NCBI GenBank assembly: GCA_947584415.1
Contig: CANPWN010000007.1
Coordinates: forward strand, 1 to 40,319
Length of the DNA stretch: 40,319 bases
Source of the DNA: an uncultured Clostridia bacterium
GTDB lineage: Bacteria > Bacillota > Clostridia > Christensenellales > UBA1242
Direction of reading: 5' to 3'
Under the pieces are notes generated by a model. It was not told the DNA's origin. It saw only the letters and a list, made by a program, of their open reading frames with translations, and searched no databases. Below are positions 23,030-32,947 of the stretch, one piece after another (the first letter of the stretch is position 1; every line of letters starts with the position of its first letter). Both the position numbers and the translations under genes were made by a program.

Positions 23030-24772
23030 ATGTCAAAAATATTTAAAGCATTTAAACCTTTGGACTGGGTTTTATTATTCTTCGCTTTGTGCCTTTTGGG
23101 GGCACAAGTTTATTGCAACCTCACCTTGCCTGAATATATGGGCGCAATAGTCAAATATCTGCAGATGGGTGCGTATGCCCATGATTTAGGTCTGTTTTGG
23201 AAGGATATCCTCATAAACGGCGGGATTATGCTCTCTTTTGTGGCAGCAATTTATGTGTCAACAATTCTTGTTTCTTATCTTAGCGCAAGAGTAATCACAA
23301 CCGTTATGAGCAGAGTTCGTCACAATGTTTTTGAAAAGGTCAACAATTTTTCCATGAAGGAAATTGGCTCTTTTTCCATTGCTTCGCTCATCACCCGCTC
23401 GACAAATGATGTCACTCAACTTCAAATGGTGCTTATTATGATACTCAATGTTGGACTCACCGCTCCTATCACGGCTGTGTGGGCAATAATTAAGATTTTA
23501 AACCTTTCGTCTGGTCTTTCCATTGTGACCGCTGTGTCCATTGTTGCACTTTTACTTTTGGTGGCAATGATGTTCATCTTTGTTGTGCCTAAATTTAAAA
23601 AAGTGCAGTCCCTTACCGACAAAGTCAACCTTGTAACAAGAGAAAATTTGACCGGCATAAAAGTTGTGCGTGCTTTCGGTGCTGAAAAAATGCAAGAGGA
23701 CAAATTTGACGGCGTCAACACCTCTTTGACAAAAACAAACATCTTTATTCACCGCGTGGCAGGAATTATGAGCCCTGGAATAACACTCATCATGCAGGGC
23801 ACTTCTCTTGCACTCGTTTGGCTTGGGGCATATCTCATCACAAATGGCAGTATTGATTTTTCAACACTCACTGAATTTACTCAATACGCAATGCAGGTCA
23901 TCATGGCATTTATGATGGTTTCCATGCTCATGGTGATGATTCCACGAGGCCTGGTTTCAGGACAAAGAATTAAAGAAGTCCTCTCTTCAACTTCCGCTAT
24001 CACAGACGGCGCGCTTCAGCATCAACCTTCCATGAAAGGCACAATTGAATTTAAAAATGTTTCATTCAAATACCCTGGCGCAGATGACTATGTTTTAAAG
24101 AACATCTCCTTCACTGCAAATAAGGGCGAAACAGTGGCGTTTATTGGCTCAACGGGGTCTGGCAAATCAACTCTTATAAATCTTGTGCCAAGATTTTATG
24201 ACTGCACAGATGGAGAAGTGTTTGTTGATGGCGTCAATGTTAAAGATTACAAACTTCATGACTTGCACAACAAAATTGGCTATGTGCCTCAAAAGGGAAT
24301 TTTGTTTGCTGGGTCAGTCAAAGAAAACATCAAGTATGGCAACGAAAATGCAACAGATGAAGAGATTGAAAAGGCACTGAAAATTTCTCAGTCAAACTTT
24401 GTTTTCTCTATGCCAGAAGGACTTGACTCACATATTGCACAAGGCGGATGAAATGTGTCTGGCGGGCAAAAGCAACGTCTTTCAATCGCCAGAGCCATTG
24501 TCCGAAACCCTGAAATTTTAATTTTTGATGACAGTTTTTCTGCCCTCGACTATAAAACCGACAAGACACTGAGAAAGGCGCTTAAAACTCACACAAAAGG
24601 CGTTACCTGTCTTATTGTTGCCCAGCGAATTGGAACAATTCATAATGCAGACAAAATCATTGTGCTAAATGAAGGCAATATGGTCGGAATTGGCACTCAT
24701 GATGAACTTATGGCCTCCTGCCCTGTTTATCAGCAGATTGCTTTGTCACAATTAAAAAAGGAGGAATTATAA
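23030..24772 (+). pseudogene. ABC exporter half-transporter, interrupted by an in-frame TGA
   Basis: An ABC-B type half-transporter: a six-helix membrane domain (about 1-320), then the ATPase domain with Walker A GSTGSGKST. The frame stops at TGA 24449-24451, inside the segment that should read QGG-x-NVSGGQ. The same frame continues with NVSGGQKQRLSIARA, Walker B ILIFDD and an H-loop-like AQRIG to TAA 24772. A single C-to-G change from TCA (Ser, common at this position) would explain the TGA. Without read-through the product lacks the signature, Walker B and switch, so it cannot hydrolyse ATP. Walker B ends in Asp-Asp rather than Asp-Glu, marking the degenerate-site subunit of a heterodimeric exporter. 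The intact partner follows 1 base later. The start 23030 is chosen from the promoter. Confidence 0.8.
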
Positions 24773-24773
24773 A

Positions 24774-26564
24774 ATGCCACCATTTGCAAGAACCGCCTCC
24801 GCCGCAAAAAGCAAAGACTTTAAAGCCTCAATGAAGTTTTTATTTAAGAGCCTTAAACCATTTAGACTTCTCGTTGCAATTTCAGTTATTTTGTCAGTTT
24901 TCAGCACCGTCATTTCTATTATGGGACCTTATGTGTTAAACCTCATGATGGAAGAGATTGTTGAACTTCCTTTTGACTTCGGCGAAATTGGAAAATTTGG
25001 ATTCATACTCATTGGCATGTATGTTTTCGCATTCGGCACGGGATATTTTGAGCACTTCATCATGGCAAAGGTTTCTTCCAAAATTTCTGAAGATTTTAGA
25101 CGAAAAATTACTAACAAAATAAACACACTGCCACTTTCCTATTTTGACAGGCACTCTTTTGGTGACCTTTTATCTCGCATGACAAATGACATCGACCTCA
25201 TCGGTCAAACGCTGAATAACTCCCTGCCAAATCTAATCACCTCAGTGACAATGCTTATTGGAATTCCTGTGATGATGTTCACGCTTAGTTGGGAGTTGAC
25301 ACTCTTCTCGCTTATTGAAATTCCGCTTGCAATCGGGCTTATCATGCTCATCGTCAAGATTTCGCAGAAATATTTTATTCGTCAACAAAAATTCTTGGGC
25401 GACATCAACGGACATATTGAGGAAATTTACTCTTCTCACAATGTTGTTAAGGCTTTCAACGGCGAAGAAAAGGCCATCAGGCAATTTGATACCATCAACA
25501 CTAAACTTCGTGATAGCGGAAGAAAAAGCCAATTCCTCTCCTCTCTTATGATGCCAACAATAAACTTCATTGGCAACCTTATCTATGTTGGCGTTGTTGT
25601 GCTGGGAGCATATTTGGCAATCGCACGAAATGACCTTGTATTCATCACCTCAATCATCACTTTCATCACATATATACGCCTGTTCAACCAACCTATTGCT
25701 CAACTTGGCAGCGTCTTTTCTACCCTCCAATCAGCCGCTGCGGCAAGCGAGAGAGTTATGGAATTTTTAAACGAAAAAGACGAAGTCCCAGACACCAACA
25801 GCGTCACCCTTCCAAAAGTGCGTGGCAAAGTTGAATTCAAAAATGTTTCCTTCGGTTATGAAAAAGATAAAACCATTATTCACAATTTTTCATTTACCGC
25901 TCTTCCTGGGCAAAAAATTGCCATTGTCGGCCCAACCGGTGCAGGCAAAACCACCCTCGTCAACCTTTTAATGCGCTTTTATGAGGTCGGCGAAGGCGAA
26001 ATTCTCATTGATGGCGTTTCGACCAAGCAGATGCAGAGAACTTACCTTCGCTCACTCTTTGGCATGGTGTTGCAAGACACCTGGCTTTTTGAAGGCACTA
26101 TCAAAGAAAATTTGAAATACGCCTCACCTCTTGCAAGTGACGAAACAATGATAAAATGCGCAAAAATGGCAAATGTGCATCATTTCATTACCACTTTGCC
26201 TGGAAATTATGATATGATATTAACGGAAGATTCAATGGTTAGCCAGGGTCAAAAACAACTTTTGACCATTGCAAGAGCCATGATTCAAAACTCACCTATG
26301 CTCATTTTGGACGAGGCGACAAGTTCAGTTGACACACGAACAGAGCAACTTATTCAAAGCGCTATGGATAGGCTGACAAAAGGAAGAACAAGTTTCGTCA
26401 TCGCGCATCGTCTTTCAACAATCCGCAACGCCGACCAAATTATAGTGATGAACAACGGCGAAATTGTCGAAATCGGCAATCATGACACGCTGTTAGAAAA
26501 AGGTGGGTTCTATGCAAAACTTTACGCATCGCAGTTTGATGAAAACAATGAAAGTAAGGAGTAA
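24774..26564 (+). CDS. ABC exporter half-transporter (catalytic partner)
   Basis: A 596-residue half-transporter with a six-helix membrane domain (about 35-330) and an ATPase domain with Walker A GPTGAGKTT. The signature is the non-canonical SQGQKQ; Walker B is MLILDEATSSVD with the catalytic glutamate, and the switch is IAHRLST. A degenerate signature here together with Asp-Asp in the upstream partner is the expected complement of a heterodimeric exporter of the LmrCD/BmrCD/TM287-288 type. Substrate unknown (drugs, lipids or peptides are possible). It follows the broken partner gene closely, behind AGGAGG, and precedes a MacB-like gene by 3 bases. Confidence 0.93.
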   Translation: MPPFARTASAAKSKDFKASMKFLFKSLKPFRLLVAISVILSVFSTVISIMGPYVLNLMMEEIVELPFDFGEIGKFGFILIGMYVFAFGTGYFEHFIMAKVSSKISEDFRRKITNKINTLPLSYFDRHSFGDLLSRMTNDIDLIGQTLNNSLPNLITSVTMLIGIPVMMFTLSWELTLFSLIEIPLAIGLIMLIVKISQKYFIRQQKFLGDINGHIEEIYSSHNVVKAFNGEEKAIRQFDTINTKLRDSGRKSQFLSSLMMPTINFIGNLIYVGVVVLGAYLAIARNDLVFITSIITFITYIRLFNQPIAQLGSVFSTLQSAAAASERVMEFLNEKDEVPDTNSVTLPKVRGKVEFKNVSFGYEKDKTIIHNFSFTALPGQKIAIVGPTGAGKTTLVNLLMRFYEVGEGEILIDGVSTKQMQRTYLRSLFGMVLQDTWLFEGTIKENLKYASPLASDETMIKCAKMANVHHFITTLPGNYDMILTEDSMVSQGQKQLLTIARAMIQNSPMLILDEATSSVDTRTEQLIQSAMDRLTKGRTSFVIAHRLSTIRNADQIIVMNNGEIVEIGNHDTLLEKGGFYAKLYASQFDENNESKE

Positions 26565-26567
26565 ACC

Positions 26568-28607
26568 ATGAAGGAACTTGAAATAAAAAATGTTTACAAA
26601 CATTATCCTATTGGCAATAAGGAAAAGTTCACCGCTCTGACAGACATCAATGTTTCGTTTGAAAAAGGCGAACTTGTTTCCATCGTTGGTGAAAGCGGAA
26701 GTGGAAAAAGCACGCTTATGAACCTCATTGGCGGGCTTGATAGCCAATTTGAAGGCGACATTATTGTTGATGGTATGAACCTTCGCGGCCAACCTGACAA
26801 AGTGCTTGATAAATACAGAAAAAATAAGGTCGGCTTTGTTTTTCAATCCTTTAATCTTATTCCTCACCTTTCAATTTTGGACAATGTGACAATTGCGCTG
26901 ACTCTTTCAGGCGTCAGCGACAAAATTAAGCAGGAAAAAGCAACAAAAATTTTGACTAAACTTGGTCTTGGCACTCAACTTAAGAAAAAACCAGACCAAC
27001 TCTCCGGCGGACAAAAACAACGCGTTGCTATTGCAAGAGCGCTGATAAATGACCCAGACATCATACTTGCTGACGAACCAACTGGCGCGCTTGACTCCGG
27101 CACTACGCTGCAAATTCTGGACATCATGAAACAAATTGCTGATGAAGGCAAACTTGTTATCATGGTCACCCACTCCGAAAAAGTGGCATCAATCTCATCA
27201 AGAGTTGTTGAAATTTCTGACGGTAAAATCGTGCGCGACGAAGTTAATAATACATATAAAAAAGGCAAAGTTGAAAAAGAGGATAAAACTGAGCGCGCAG
27301 GCGAAAAGCAAAACTTCCCTCTTTGGTCAGCCATTAGACTTGCCTTTCACAATATGTGGGCAAGCAAGACCAAAAACTTTTTGATGGCATTTGGCGTGGC
27401 AATTTCCATTGTTGCGCTTATCATCATGCTTTCCTTTGGCTCTGGCCTTGATAACTACATAGCCGGCGTGTCCAACAGTTTCACAAATCCAAACATTGTG
27501 ACAATCACAAAAAAGACAACAGACGCTCTCACCTCGCTTTTGCCTATCACTCGTTTTGAGAAAGATGAAAAAGAGCAAATTATTCCTGATTTGAACAACG
27601 CTTTGCAGGACGCAGGCTACGAACCATTTTTGACTGAAGATGACCTTATCCCTGGATACTGCGGAATTTCTCTTGGTGGCTTGAAAGCAAGTTTTATTGT
27701 CCCTGGCTTTGAAGAAGAAAAACCTGCCGAGCTTACTTGCCTTTACTCAACTCCGCCATATTATAACGAGGACAACCTCGTGGAAGGTGAAATGGCTGTC
27801 AATGAAGAGATACAAGAAGGCACTCCTATTGAAATTATGCTCACCCCTGGTGCTTATGCAAGTTTTAGAACCATGACTGGCTCAAGCGAGGCCGTTGGCA
27901 AGACAATCAAACTTACCATTAGCATACAAGGTTTGACCTCTCCTATTGAAGTTGAAGCCATTGTCACTGGCATTGTGGACAGTTCCGTCATCCAAAAAAT
28001 GGTGGTCGCATACATTGATTATGATGTGCTTGAATATTATGCAGCCCTTCACGGTGTGGAAGAATTCCCTGTGACAGCATATTACATTGACACTGATGTT
28101 AAATATGCAAAAGTTCTTAATGATTACATCACAAAAGGCGACCAAGACAAGTATTCTGGTTCAGTTGAGTCGAGTCTGACAGGAATGTTCTCCGAAATGT
28201 CAAGCACGGTGTCAGTGGCTCTGACAATCATCTCCTGCATTTCACTCATCGTTAGCGCCATTATGATTTTGGTTGTGCTTTACATCTCAGTCAGCGAGAG
28301 AACCAAAGAAATTGGCGTGCTTAAATCCATCGGTGCAAGGAGAAAGGACATAAGAAGCATTTTCACTTCCGAAAGTTTGCTTGTGGGAATTTTAAGCGGA
28401 ATTGTGGGAATTGCTCTTTCAATGATTGTTTACGGTATATTTGTGATTACACTCAAATCACTATTAGGCTTTGCCCCACTTTCACTCAAATGGTGGTATT
28501 TCTTCCTTGCAATGGGCGTCAGCGTTGTCATCAGTATGCTCAGTGGTCTTTATCCTTCAGCAAAGGCTGCAAGACTCGACCCTGTGGAATCTCTGCGAAG
28601 AGAATAA
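26568..28607 (+). CDS. MacB-like fused ABC ATPase-permease
   Basis: The 679-residue protein joins a LolD/MacB-type ATPase to an FtsX-type permease. The ATPase has Walker A GESGSGKST (41-49), signature LSGGQKQRVAIARAL and Walker B IILADEPTGALD. The permease half has one helix near 265-290, a large external domain (about 290-540), and three C-terminal helices with the family segment KEIGVLKSIGARRKDI. Such proteins act as mechanotransmitters in peptide or antibiotic export, or with two-component sensors; no sensor kinase is nearby. AAGGAG precedes the ATG. It is the last gene of the ABC operon. Confidence 0.92.
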   Translation: MKELEIKNVYKHYPIGNKEKFTALTDINVSFEKGELVSIVGESGSGKSTLMNLIGGLDSQFEGDIIVDGMNLRGQPDKVLDKYRKNKVGFVFQSFNLIPHLSILDNVTIALTLSGVSDKIKQEKATKILTKLGLGTQLKKKPDQLSGGQKQRVAIARALINDPDIILADEPTGALDSGTTLQILDIMKQIADEGKLVIMVTHSEKVASISSRVVEISDGKIVRDEVNNTYKKGKVEKEDKTERAGEKQNFPLWSAIRLAFHNMWASKTKNFLMAFGVAISIVALIIMLSFGSGLDNYIAGVSNSFTNPNIVTITKKTTDALTSLLPITRFEKDEKEQIIPDLNNALQDAGYEPFLTEDDLIPGYCGISLGGLKASFIVPGFEEEKPAELTCLYSTPPYYNEDNLVEGEMAVNEEIQEGTPIEIMLTPGAYASFRTMTGSSEAVGKTIKLTISIQGLTSPIEVEAIVTGIVDSSVIQKMVVAYIDYDVLEYYAALHGVEEFPVTAYYIDTDVKYAKVLNDYITKGDQDKYSGSVESSLTGMFSEMSSTVSVALTIISCISLIVSAIMILVVLYISVSERTKEIGVLKSIGARRKDIRSIFTSESLLVGILSGIVGIALSMIVYGIFVITLKSLLGFAPLSLKWWYFFLAMGVSVVISMLSGLYPSAKAARLDPVESLRRE

Positions 28608-28612
28608 ATCTC

Positions 28613-28641
28613 TTTACAAAATCACAATTTTGTGATATAGT
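28613..28641 (+). promoter_or_regulatory. Promoter with palindromic spacer before the nucleotidyltransferase gene
   Basis: TTTACA (28613-28618), a 17-base spacer and TATAGT (28636-28641) make a good sigma-A promoter. The spacer is almost filled by the perfect inverted repeat ATCACAATTTTGTGAT (28621-28636), an operator-like sequence. Confidence 0.6.
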
Positions 28642-28668
28642 CTTTTACGCACAAAAAGTTGAGGAATT

Positions 28669-29457
28669 ATGAAATCTATCATTCTTTGTGCCGGTTTTGG
28701 CACAAGACTAAATCAAATCACCCAGGGCAAATATCCAAAGGCGCTGATTAAAATCGGCGAAAAAACCATCTTGGACCTTTTGACAGACAATTTAAATGAT
28801 ATCCCTGAAATTGACGAAATCGTCATTGTTTCAAATAACAAATATTTTGACCAACTCAAAGAGTATGGGCAGTGTTTGGACACAGACAAAATTGTCACCG
28901 TTATAAATGATGGCACAAACAATAATGATGAAAGAAGAGGTGCTGTCGGCGACATCGACTTCGCTTTGAAGGAGATAAATTATCATGGCGACACAATGGT
29001 TCTTTGTGCTGATAATTGGTTTGACTTTAAACTTTCTTCCCTTTACTCCTTCCATAAAGCACACAATGGTGCGTGCGTTGTATTTGGCAAACAAGAAAAT
29101 GATGAAAAGTTATTGCGTGCTGGCGGCGTTGCTGTTTTAGGCAAAGATAACAAAGTTTTAAGCATGGTTGAAAAACCTAAAGGCGAAATTGAAGGCAATT
29201 TTGCTGTTGGACCATTTTACATTTTTAACTCCAAAGCCACATCCCTTTTTGATGGCTATTGCAAGCGCTATGCCGGTGACCACACAAAGATTGATGCGCC
29301 GGGGAATTATCCAAGTTTTCTTGCGTCTGAAGAAACAAATTGCGAGGTGTATGCTTACGACATTGAAGGTTATCACTGCATAGACATGGGCACACCTGAG
29401 CAATATGAAAAAGCACAAAACATAATAAATCAAACTTTGCAAATTGGAACAAAATGA
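28669..29457 (+). CDS. Sugar-phosphate nucleotidyltransferase
   Basis: A 262-residue NTP-transferase-fold protein that would activate a sugar-1-phosphate or phosphocholine-like alcohol to its NDP form. The N-terminal motif CAGFGTRL with downstream KYPKALIKIG is the nucleotide-binding signature. CADNWFDF supplies a metal-binding aspartate and MVEKPKGEIEGNFAVG is the sugar-loop region. It resembles RfbA/GlmU N-terminal enzymes, but the substrate is not decidable. It stands alone with its own promoter, a GAGG ribosome site and a terminator. The TGA stop is followed by 16 sense codons and TAA in frame. Confidence 0.88.
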   Translation: MKSIILCAGFGTRLNQITQGKYPKALIKIGEKTILDLLTDNLNDIPEIDEIVIVSNNKYFDQLKEYGQCLDTDKIVTVINDGTNNNDERRGAVGDIDFALKEINYHGDTMVLCADNWFDFKLSSLYSFHKAHNGACVVFGKQENDEKLLRAGGVAVLGKDNKVLSMVEKPKGEIEGNFAVGPFYIFNSKATSLFDGYCKRYAGDHTKIDAPGNYPSFLASEETNCEVYAYDIEGYHCIDMGTPEQYEKAQNIINQTLQIGTK

Positions 29458-29513
29458 AAGTTAAATGTTTGCATGATAGATAACATAAAAACTAAAAAAG
29501 ATAAATAATTGTG

Positions 29514-29539
29514 AAAAAAATGCCAAACGGCATTTTTTT
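29514..29539. terminator. Bidirectional terminator with GCCAAACGGC stem-loop
   Basis: AAAAAAATGCC (29514-29524) pairs with GGCATTTTTTT (29529-29539) around AAAC. It closes the nucleotidyltransferase transcript and abuts the stop of the DUF2238 gene on the other strand. The same GCCAAACGGC core occurs in the terminator at 38061. Confidence 0.88.
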
Positions 29540-30344
29540 ATTGTTTTTTTTCTTTTATTTTTTTTATTGTTTTTTCCTCTTGATGTGATAATTCTTCTAA
29601 AGGCTCTTTTTGTTGTGGCAGTTTTTCTTCTTGTTCTAAAGATGTTTTCTTTTGTTTCCTTGGCTTTTCAAACAATTTGTGTTTGATTGAAAATTCCTTT
29701 TCCATGGAAGAGATTAACAAGTTCTTTTTTGTTAGTTTGCTGATAATGAAATGAAGGAAAAAGAGCGTTGCACCACCCAAATTGCAGCAGATGTCCTCCA
29801 TTGTGTCAGTCACAAGCGGGGCTTTAAAGCCTGTGACAAATTCGCCCTGAAGTCGCGAAGACGTGATAAGGCTCGCCACCCACTCAAAAATTTCCCATAT
29901 ACACTCAATAAACAGCGAAAAACACAGGCAGAAGAATGCTATCATCAAAAAGTGCATTTTGTCCTTTTGCTTCCCTCTGCAGATGATGAAAAGACCAAGC
30001 ATAGCCATAAGATAGCCCATGATGAAGTGAACAACAATATCCAGCCATACAATGTTTGCATAGCCATTAAGTGCTGACCCCCACAGCCCTGCCATAATCA
30101 TATACAAATTGAAAATCAAAAATACCGCATTTGGAAGTTTAGTTCGAAAAATAAGTTCATAGGCAAATGGAATAAGCATGGCAGCAGCAACCACCAAACA
30201 TGCCGAAAATCTGCCGTTTGGGTCTGTGCCTAACTTGTAAGAAATGCTAAGTCCAATCAAAGTCAAAATGATTGCAACATCAAGTGCAATATTTAACCAT
30301 CGAAATATCCACTCGCCGCGGCTTAATTTTTCTCCCTCTCCCAT
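29538..30344 (-). CDS. DUF2238 (YjdF-like) integral membrane protein
   Basis: The 268-residue product starts at ATG 30344, one base after the valS stop and behind GGGAGA; the frame upstream overlaps valS. About six or seven membrane helices fill residues 15-205. Family-type conserved segments are WLDIVVHFIMGYLMAM, IECIWEIFEW and TDTMEDICCNLGGA, with acidic and His residues within or near the membrane. Function is unknown. A soluble, very Lys/Glu/Gln-rich tail (about 215-268) is an addition to the usual domain. It is co-transcribed with valS. Confidence 0.8.
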   Translation of the reverse strand: MGEGEKLSRGEWIFRWLNIALDVAIILTLIGLSISYKLGTDPNGRFSACLVVAAAMLIPFAYELIFRTKLPNAVFLIFNLYMIMAGLWGSALNGYANIVWLDIVVHFIMGYLMAMLGLFIICRGKQKDKMHFLMIAFFCLCFSLFIECIWEIFEWVASLITSSRLQGEFVTGFKAPLVTDTMEDICCNLGGATLFFLHFIISKLTKKNLLISSMEKEFSIKHKLFEKPRKQKKTSLEQEEKLPQQKEPLEELSHQEEKTIKKIKEKKQ

Positions 30345-30345
30345 T

Positions 30346-32925
30346 TTATTCTCCCAATAAACTTTCCAAAAGTTTTTTGTTTTTTGCAAGTTTTTCTTTT
30401 TCATCCTCAACCAGTTTTGCTGGCGCTTTTGCAACAAAAGATGGGTTGGAAAGCATTTTTGAACTTCGCTCAATTTCAAATTTGAGTTTTTCTATTTCCT
30501 TTTCATGCCTTTCACTTTCCTTCTTTTCATCAACAAGTTCACCCATTGGAAGAAAGGCTGTTGCAAACTCGCACACCGCTTTGACGCATTTTTCACTCGG
30601 TTGCGTGTCGACAGCCTGCGTTTGCGTGCCAAAGCCAAGTTTGTTTATGCCTTCAAGAAGTTCATGGTGGGACTTGCCATCTGCAAATTGGACATATATC
30701 TTGCTGCACTTGTTATCTGGAACTTTGTATTCCGCCCTCGCCGTTCTTATTGCTTTGACAAGATTTATCATGCCTTCAATTTGTTTTGAGCCGCTCACCC
30801 TCGCTTTTGCCACAGGAAAATCAGAGCGCATAATTGTTTTTTCATGCTTTGGCAGTGACAGGTAAACCTCTTCCGTTACAAACGGGATGAAGATGTGGAA
30901 CATTTTAAGCGACTGCGTCAAAACTTCTGATAGAACATTTTGTGTTGCTTGTTTTGCCTCAGCATTTTGGCCGTGAAGGTCAAGTTTTGCAAGTTCAATA
31001 TACCAGTCGCAGAATTTTCCAACAAAGAACTCTTCAAGTTCACTGAGTGCGCCCGAGAGATTGTATTTGTCCATACGCTTATTAAATTCTTTGACAGTTT
31101 TGTTCAAATTAAACAATATCCATTTGTCTTTTTCACCAAGTTTTGCCTCTTTTTCCTTGTATCCCTCAAGCGCAGAGAGAACAAACTTGCTTGCATTGTA
31201 AAGTTTGTTGATGAAAACTTTGGCGTCTTTGAGCCTATCCTCTCCATATTTGATGTCCGTGCCCATGCTCATGCCACTTATAAGCGAAAGCCTGAGTGCA
31301 TCCGCGCCATATTTTTCAATCATCTCAATTGGGTCTATTCCGTTGCCAAGGTGTTTTGACATTTTAACGCCATTTTTATCCCTGACTATGCCGTGAATAA
31401 CGACATCTTTAAACGGCACATCTTTCATAAACTCTATGCCAGAAAACACCATTTTTGACACCCAGAAAGTTATAATATCATAACCAGTCACAAGTACATC
31501 TGTCGGATAATAATATTTTAAATCCTCAGTCTGTTTTGGATAGCCCAGTGTTGAAAATGGCCAGAGCGCTGATGAGAACCAGGTGTCAAGCACATCTTCG
31601 TCCTGCCTAAGATGTTTATATCCACATTTTGGACAAACTTTTGGGTCTTCCTCTTCGCAGATTTGCGCGCCGCATTTGTCACAGTAGAAGACAGGGATTC
31701 TGTGTCCCAACCATATTTGACGCGAAATGCACCAGTCTTTTATATTCCCTAGCCAATTGAGATAGGTTTTTTCATATCTCTTTGGATAGAATTTGACCTT
31801 CCCCGTTTTTACCGCATTAATAGCAGGTTTTGCCAATTCCTTCATTTTGACAAACCACTGCGTTGAAATTTTAGGCTCTGTGAAAGAACCACATCTCTCA
31901 CAAGTGCCAACTTTGTTTTTATATTTTTCAACTTTGACAAGATAGCCGCCCTCTTTGAGCGCTTTTTCAATCAGCGGGCGTGCCTCAATTCTGTCAAGTC
32001 CCGCAAATTTGCCGGCTACCTCTGTAAGTTTTCCGTCATCACCTATGCAAGTTATAACATCAAGGTTGTGTCTTAGGCCGAGTTCATAGTCATTTGGGTC
32101 GTGTGCAGGAGTGATTTTAACTGCGCCCGTTCCAAAGCCAATCTCACTATATTCATCAGCAACAAGTTTGATTTTTCTGTTTGTAAGTGGCAGATATAAC
32201 TCTTTGCCAATCAACCCTTTATACCTTTTATCCTTTGGGTTGACCGCAACCGCTGTGTCGCCAAAAAGCGTTTCAGGTCTGGTGGTGGCAACAACAACTT
32301 CGCCACTGCCATCTACAAATGGATAACGGATGTGCCAAAGATATGTGTTTTGGTCAACATAAACATTTTCATTGTCGGAAATTGTTGTTCTGCAATTTGG
32401 ACAATAGTTAACCGAACGCGTGCCGCGGTAAATGTAACCCTTTTTGTAATATTCAACAAAGGCGTGTCTAACCGCACGACAAAGGTTTTCGTCCATGGTG
32501 AACGCTTCCCTGTCCCAATCTGGAGAGATGCCAATTTTTTCAAACTGGCTTTTGATAAAGCCGCGGTATTTTTTATACCACTCTTCCCCGCGTTTTAAAA
32601 AGGCTTTTCGTCCAATTGTCTGTTTGTCAAGGCCTTCCTCTTTGAGGCGTCTTACCAGCACTTCCTCTGTGGCAAGTGCAGCGTGGTCAGTGCCAGGAAG
32701 ATATAAAGCCTCGTAGCCCTGCATACGCTTTCTGCGAGTTAAAACATCCTGAATTGTAACATCCAAAGCATGCCCAATATGTGCTTTGCCTGTGACATTT
32801 GGTGGTGGCATGACAATGGAAAATTTTTGTTTTCCTTTTGTCGGCTTGGATGCAAAATAGCCCTCTTTCAGCCAATTTGCATAAATTTTTTCTTCAAAAT
32901 TTTTTGGGTCGTAAGTCTTGTCCAT
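30346..32925 (-). CDS. valS: Valyl-tRNA synthetase
   Basis: ValRS charges tRNA-Val and edits Thr. The 859-residue product starts at ATG 32925 (MDKTYDPKNF), behind TTAGGAG; an in-frame ATG 32 codons upstream lacks a site. Motifs include PPPNVTGKAHIGH (HIGH at 49-52), the CP1 editing domain with ATTRPETLFGDTAV, and zinc-finger-like CERCG and CDKCG...CPKCG cysteines. The KMSKH version of KMSKS is near 520, and the C-terminal coiled-coil tRNA-binding arm is at about 795-859. No T-box leader fits in the short upstream gap. Confidence 0.97.
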   Translation of the reverse strand: MDKTYDPKNFEEKIYANWLKEGYFASKPTKGKQKFSIVMPPPNVTGKAHIGHALDVTIQDVLTRRKRMQGYEALYLPGTDHAALATEEVLVRRLKEEGLDKQTIGRKAFLKRGEEWYKKYRGFIKSQFEKIGISPDWDREAFTMDENLCRAVRHAFVEYYKKGYIYRGTRSVNYCPNCRTTISDNENVYVDQNTYLWHIRYPFVDGSGEVVVATTRPETLFGDTAVAVNPKDKRYKGLIGKELYLPLTNRKIKLVADEYSEIGFGTGAVKITPAHDPNDYELGLRHNLDVITCIGDDGKLTEVAGKFAGLDRIEARPLIEKALKEGGYLVKVEKYKNKVGTCERCGSFTEPKISTQWFVKMKELAKPAINAVKTGKVKFYPKRYEKTYLNWLGNIKDWCISRQIWLGHRIPVFYCDKCGAQICEEEDPKVCPKCGYKHLRQDEDVLDTWFSSALWPFSTLGYPKQTEDLKYYYPTDVLVTGYDIITFWVSKMVFSGIEFMKDVPFKDVVIHGIVRDKNGVKMSKHLGNGIDPIEMIEKYGADALRLSLISGMSMGTDIKYGEDRLKDAKVFINKLYNASKFVLSALEGYKEKEAKLGEKDKWILFNLNKTVKEFNKRMDKYNLSGALSELEEFFVGKFCDWYIELAKLDLHGQNAEAKQATQNVLSEVLTQSLKMFHIFIPFVTEEVYLSLPKHEKTIMRSDFPVAKARVSGSKQIEGMINLVKAIRTARAEYKVPDNKCSKIYVQFADGKSHHELLEGINKLGFGTQTQAVDTQPSEKCVKAVCEFATAFLPMGELVDEKKESERHEKEIEKLKFEIERSSKMLSNPSFVAKAPAKLVEDEKEKLAKNKKLLESLLGE

Positions 32926-32947
32926 CTCTTCTCCTAACTTTTTAGTT

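Noticed and set aside
24449-24451. TGA read as Trp or another amino acid (alternative code) or selenocysteine
   Set aside because: TGA ends pheT, pheS, the desulfurase, tyrS, spoVAD, yigZ and yunB at expected C-termini, mostly overlapping the next gene. No SECIS-like need exists at an ABC signature. A point mutation or base error is simpler.
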